This document shows positions 6,069 through 6,174 of a DNA stretch of 6,174 bases, piece after piece. Position 1 is the first letter of the stretch; each line of letters opens with the position of its first letter. The notes below the pieces were generated by a model that saw nothing but the letters and a program-made list of their open reading frames with translations, ran no database searches and was not told the origin of the DNA. Source of the DNA: an uncultured Lachnospiraceae bacterium (GTDB lineage: Bacteria > Bacillota > Clostridia > Lachnospirales > Lachnospiraceae). The position numbers and the translations under genes are program-made. The stretch spans positions 1 through 6,174 of the forward strand of contig CACYBJ010000276.1 in the NCBI GenBank assembly GCA_902772565.1. The letters are read 5' to 3'.

Positions 6069-6174
6069 CAAATCACAGACAAGGAAATGTGAGGCCGACG
6101 TTCCCGAATCTGAACAGAATCGTTATTTACAGGGCCAAGTAGTAACGGTTCCGAATAAAAAGAATTTGGAGGAA
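6064..6174 (+). CDS. Possible start of an unidentified gene, open to the window end
   Basis: From the ATG at 6064 the frame stays open for 37 codons to the last base, giving a hydrophilic start MIKSQTRKCEADVPESEQ and then ending NKKNLEE. A short AAGG (6053-6056) lies seven bases upstream. No family is recognised, and 37 stop-free codons can easily arise by chance. The competing reading is that this is an untranslated leader: the ATG overlaps a TATGAT -10-like box, and GGAGGAA at 6168-6174 looks like a Shine-Dalgarno for a gene starting just past the window. I favour the leader reading. Confidence 0.2.
   Translation, partial: MIKSQTRKCEADVPESEQNRYLQGQVVTVPNKKNLEE
6117..6151 (+). other. Stem-loop in the putative leader of the downstream gene
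   Basis: GAATCGTTATT (6117-6127) pairs with AGTAACGGTTC (6141-6151) over 11 bases, including two wobble pairs, around a 13-nt loop. No T run follows, so it is not a terminator. It sits 16 bases before the terminal GGAGGAA and could influence mRNA stability or translation of the next gene. Confidence 0.3.
6168..6174 (+). promoter_or_regulatory. Shine-Dalgarno-like sequence at the window edge
   Basis: GGAGGAA are the last seven bases of the window, as strong as the sites used by potB and potD. A start codon within about 4-10 bases past the edge is expected on the + strand. The gene itself is not visible. Confidence 0.55.

Noticed and set aside
6106..6121. GAATC direct repeat with 11-base period in the downstream leader
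   Set aside because: Only five bases per unit with no link to a promoter or known site. The second copy is better explained as part of the 6117-6151 stem.
1..6174. Search for CRISPR repeats, insertion sequences, tRNA/rRNA genes, toxin-antitoxin or defence genes
   Set aside because: Nothing of the kind is visible. The window is filled by transporter and signalling genes, and no regularly spaced long repeats or transposase sequence occur.

Overview
The window reads as ordinary chromosomal sequence from a low-to-moderate GC Gram-positive anaerobe. A Clostridia member, most likely Lachnospiraceae, is my best guess. It rests on the style of the proteins (clostridial-type PotA/PotD and OmpR/HisKA proteins), strong AGGAGG-type ribosome binding sites, a lipoprotein-type binding protein and tight overlapping gene ends. 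No tRNA, rRNA, CRISPR array, insertion sequence or phage gene is visible. Every supported gene lies on the + strand.

Layout. Positions 1-3860 hold a polyamine (spermidine/putrescine) ABC importer operon in the order potA (3' part only), potB, potC, potD, with each stop overlapping the next start by 1, 4 and 8 bases. ATPase, two permeases and binding protein are therefore probably made from one mRNA by coupled translation. Two members are unusual. PotA carries what looks like a duplicated C-terminal TOBE region. PotD is about 150 residues longer than E. coli PotD and has both an N-terminal lipobox and a C-terminal transmembrane helix.

Positions 3861-3941 are a short intergenic region with a weak hairpin, a candidate promoter, and TACA-type elements one helical turn apart. 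Positions 3942-5983 encode a two-component system: an OmpR/PhoB-family response regulator and a membrane HAMP/HisKA sensor kinase, coupled by an ATGA overlap. Inside the first 28 codons of the response regulator lies a 15-bp stem with a 6-nt loop followed by six T residues. This is a textbook intrinsic-terminator shape placed within a coding sequence, and it is the most striking signal in the window.

Positions 5984-6174 hold no firmly supported gene. They contain a perfect 9-bp direct repeat with 11-bp period (GGTTACAAG twice), a TATGAT -10-like box, a possible 5'-UTR stem-loop, and a GGAGGAA sequence at the very end. Together these look like the regulated leader of a gene that starts just beyond the window. 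The TTACAA core of the repeat also occurs in front of the response regulator gene, which suggests (inference only) that the regulator controls both itself and the downstream gene.
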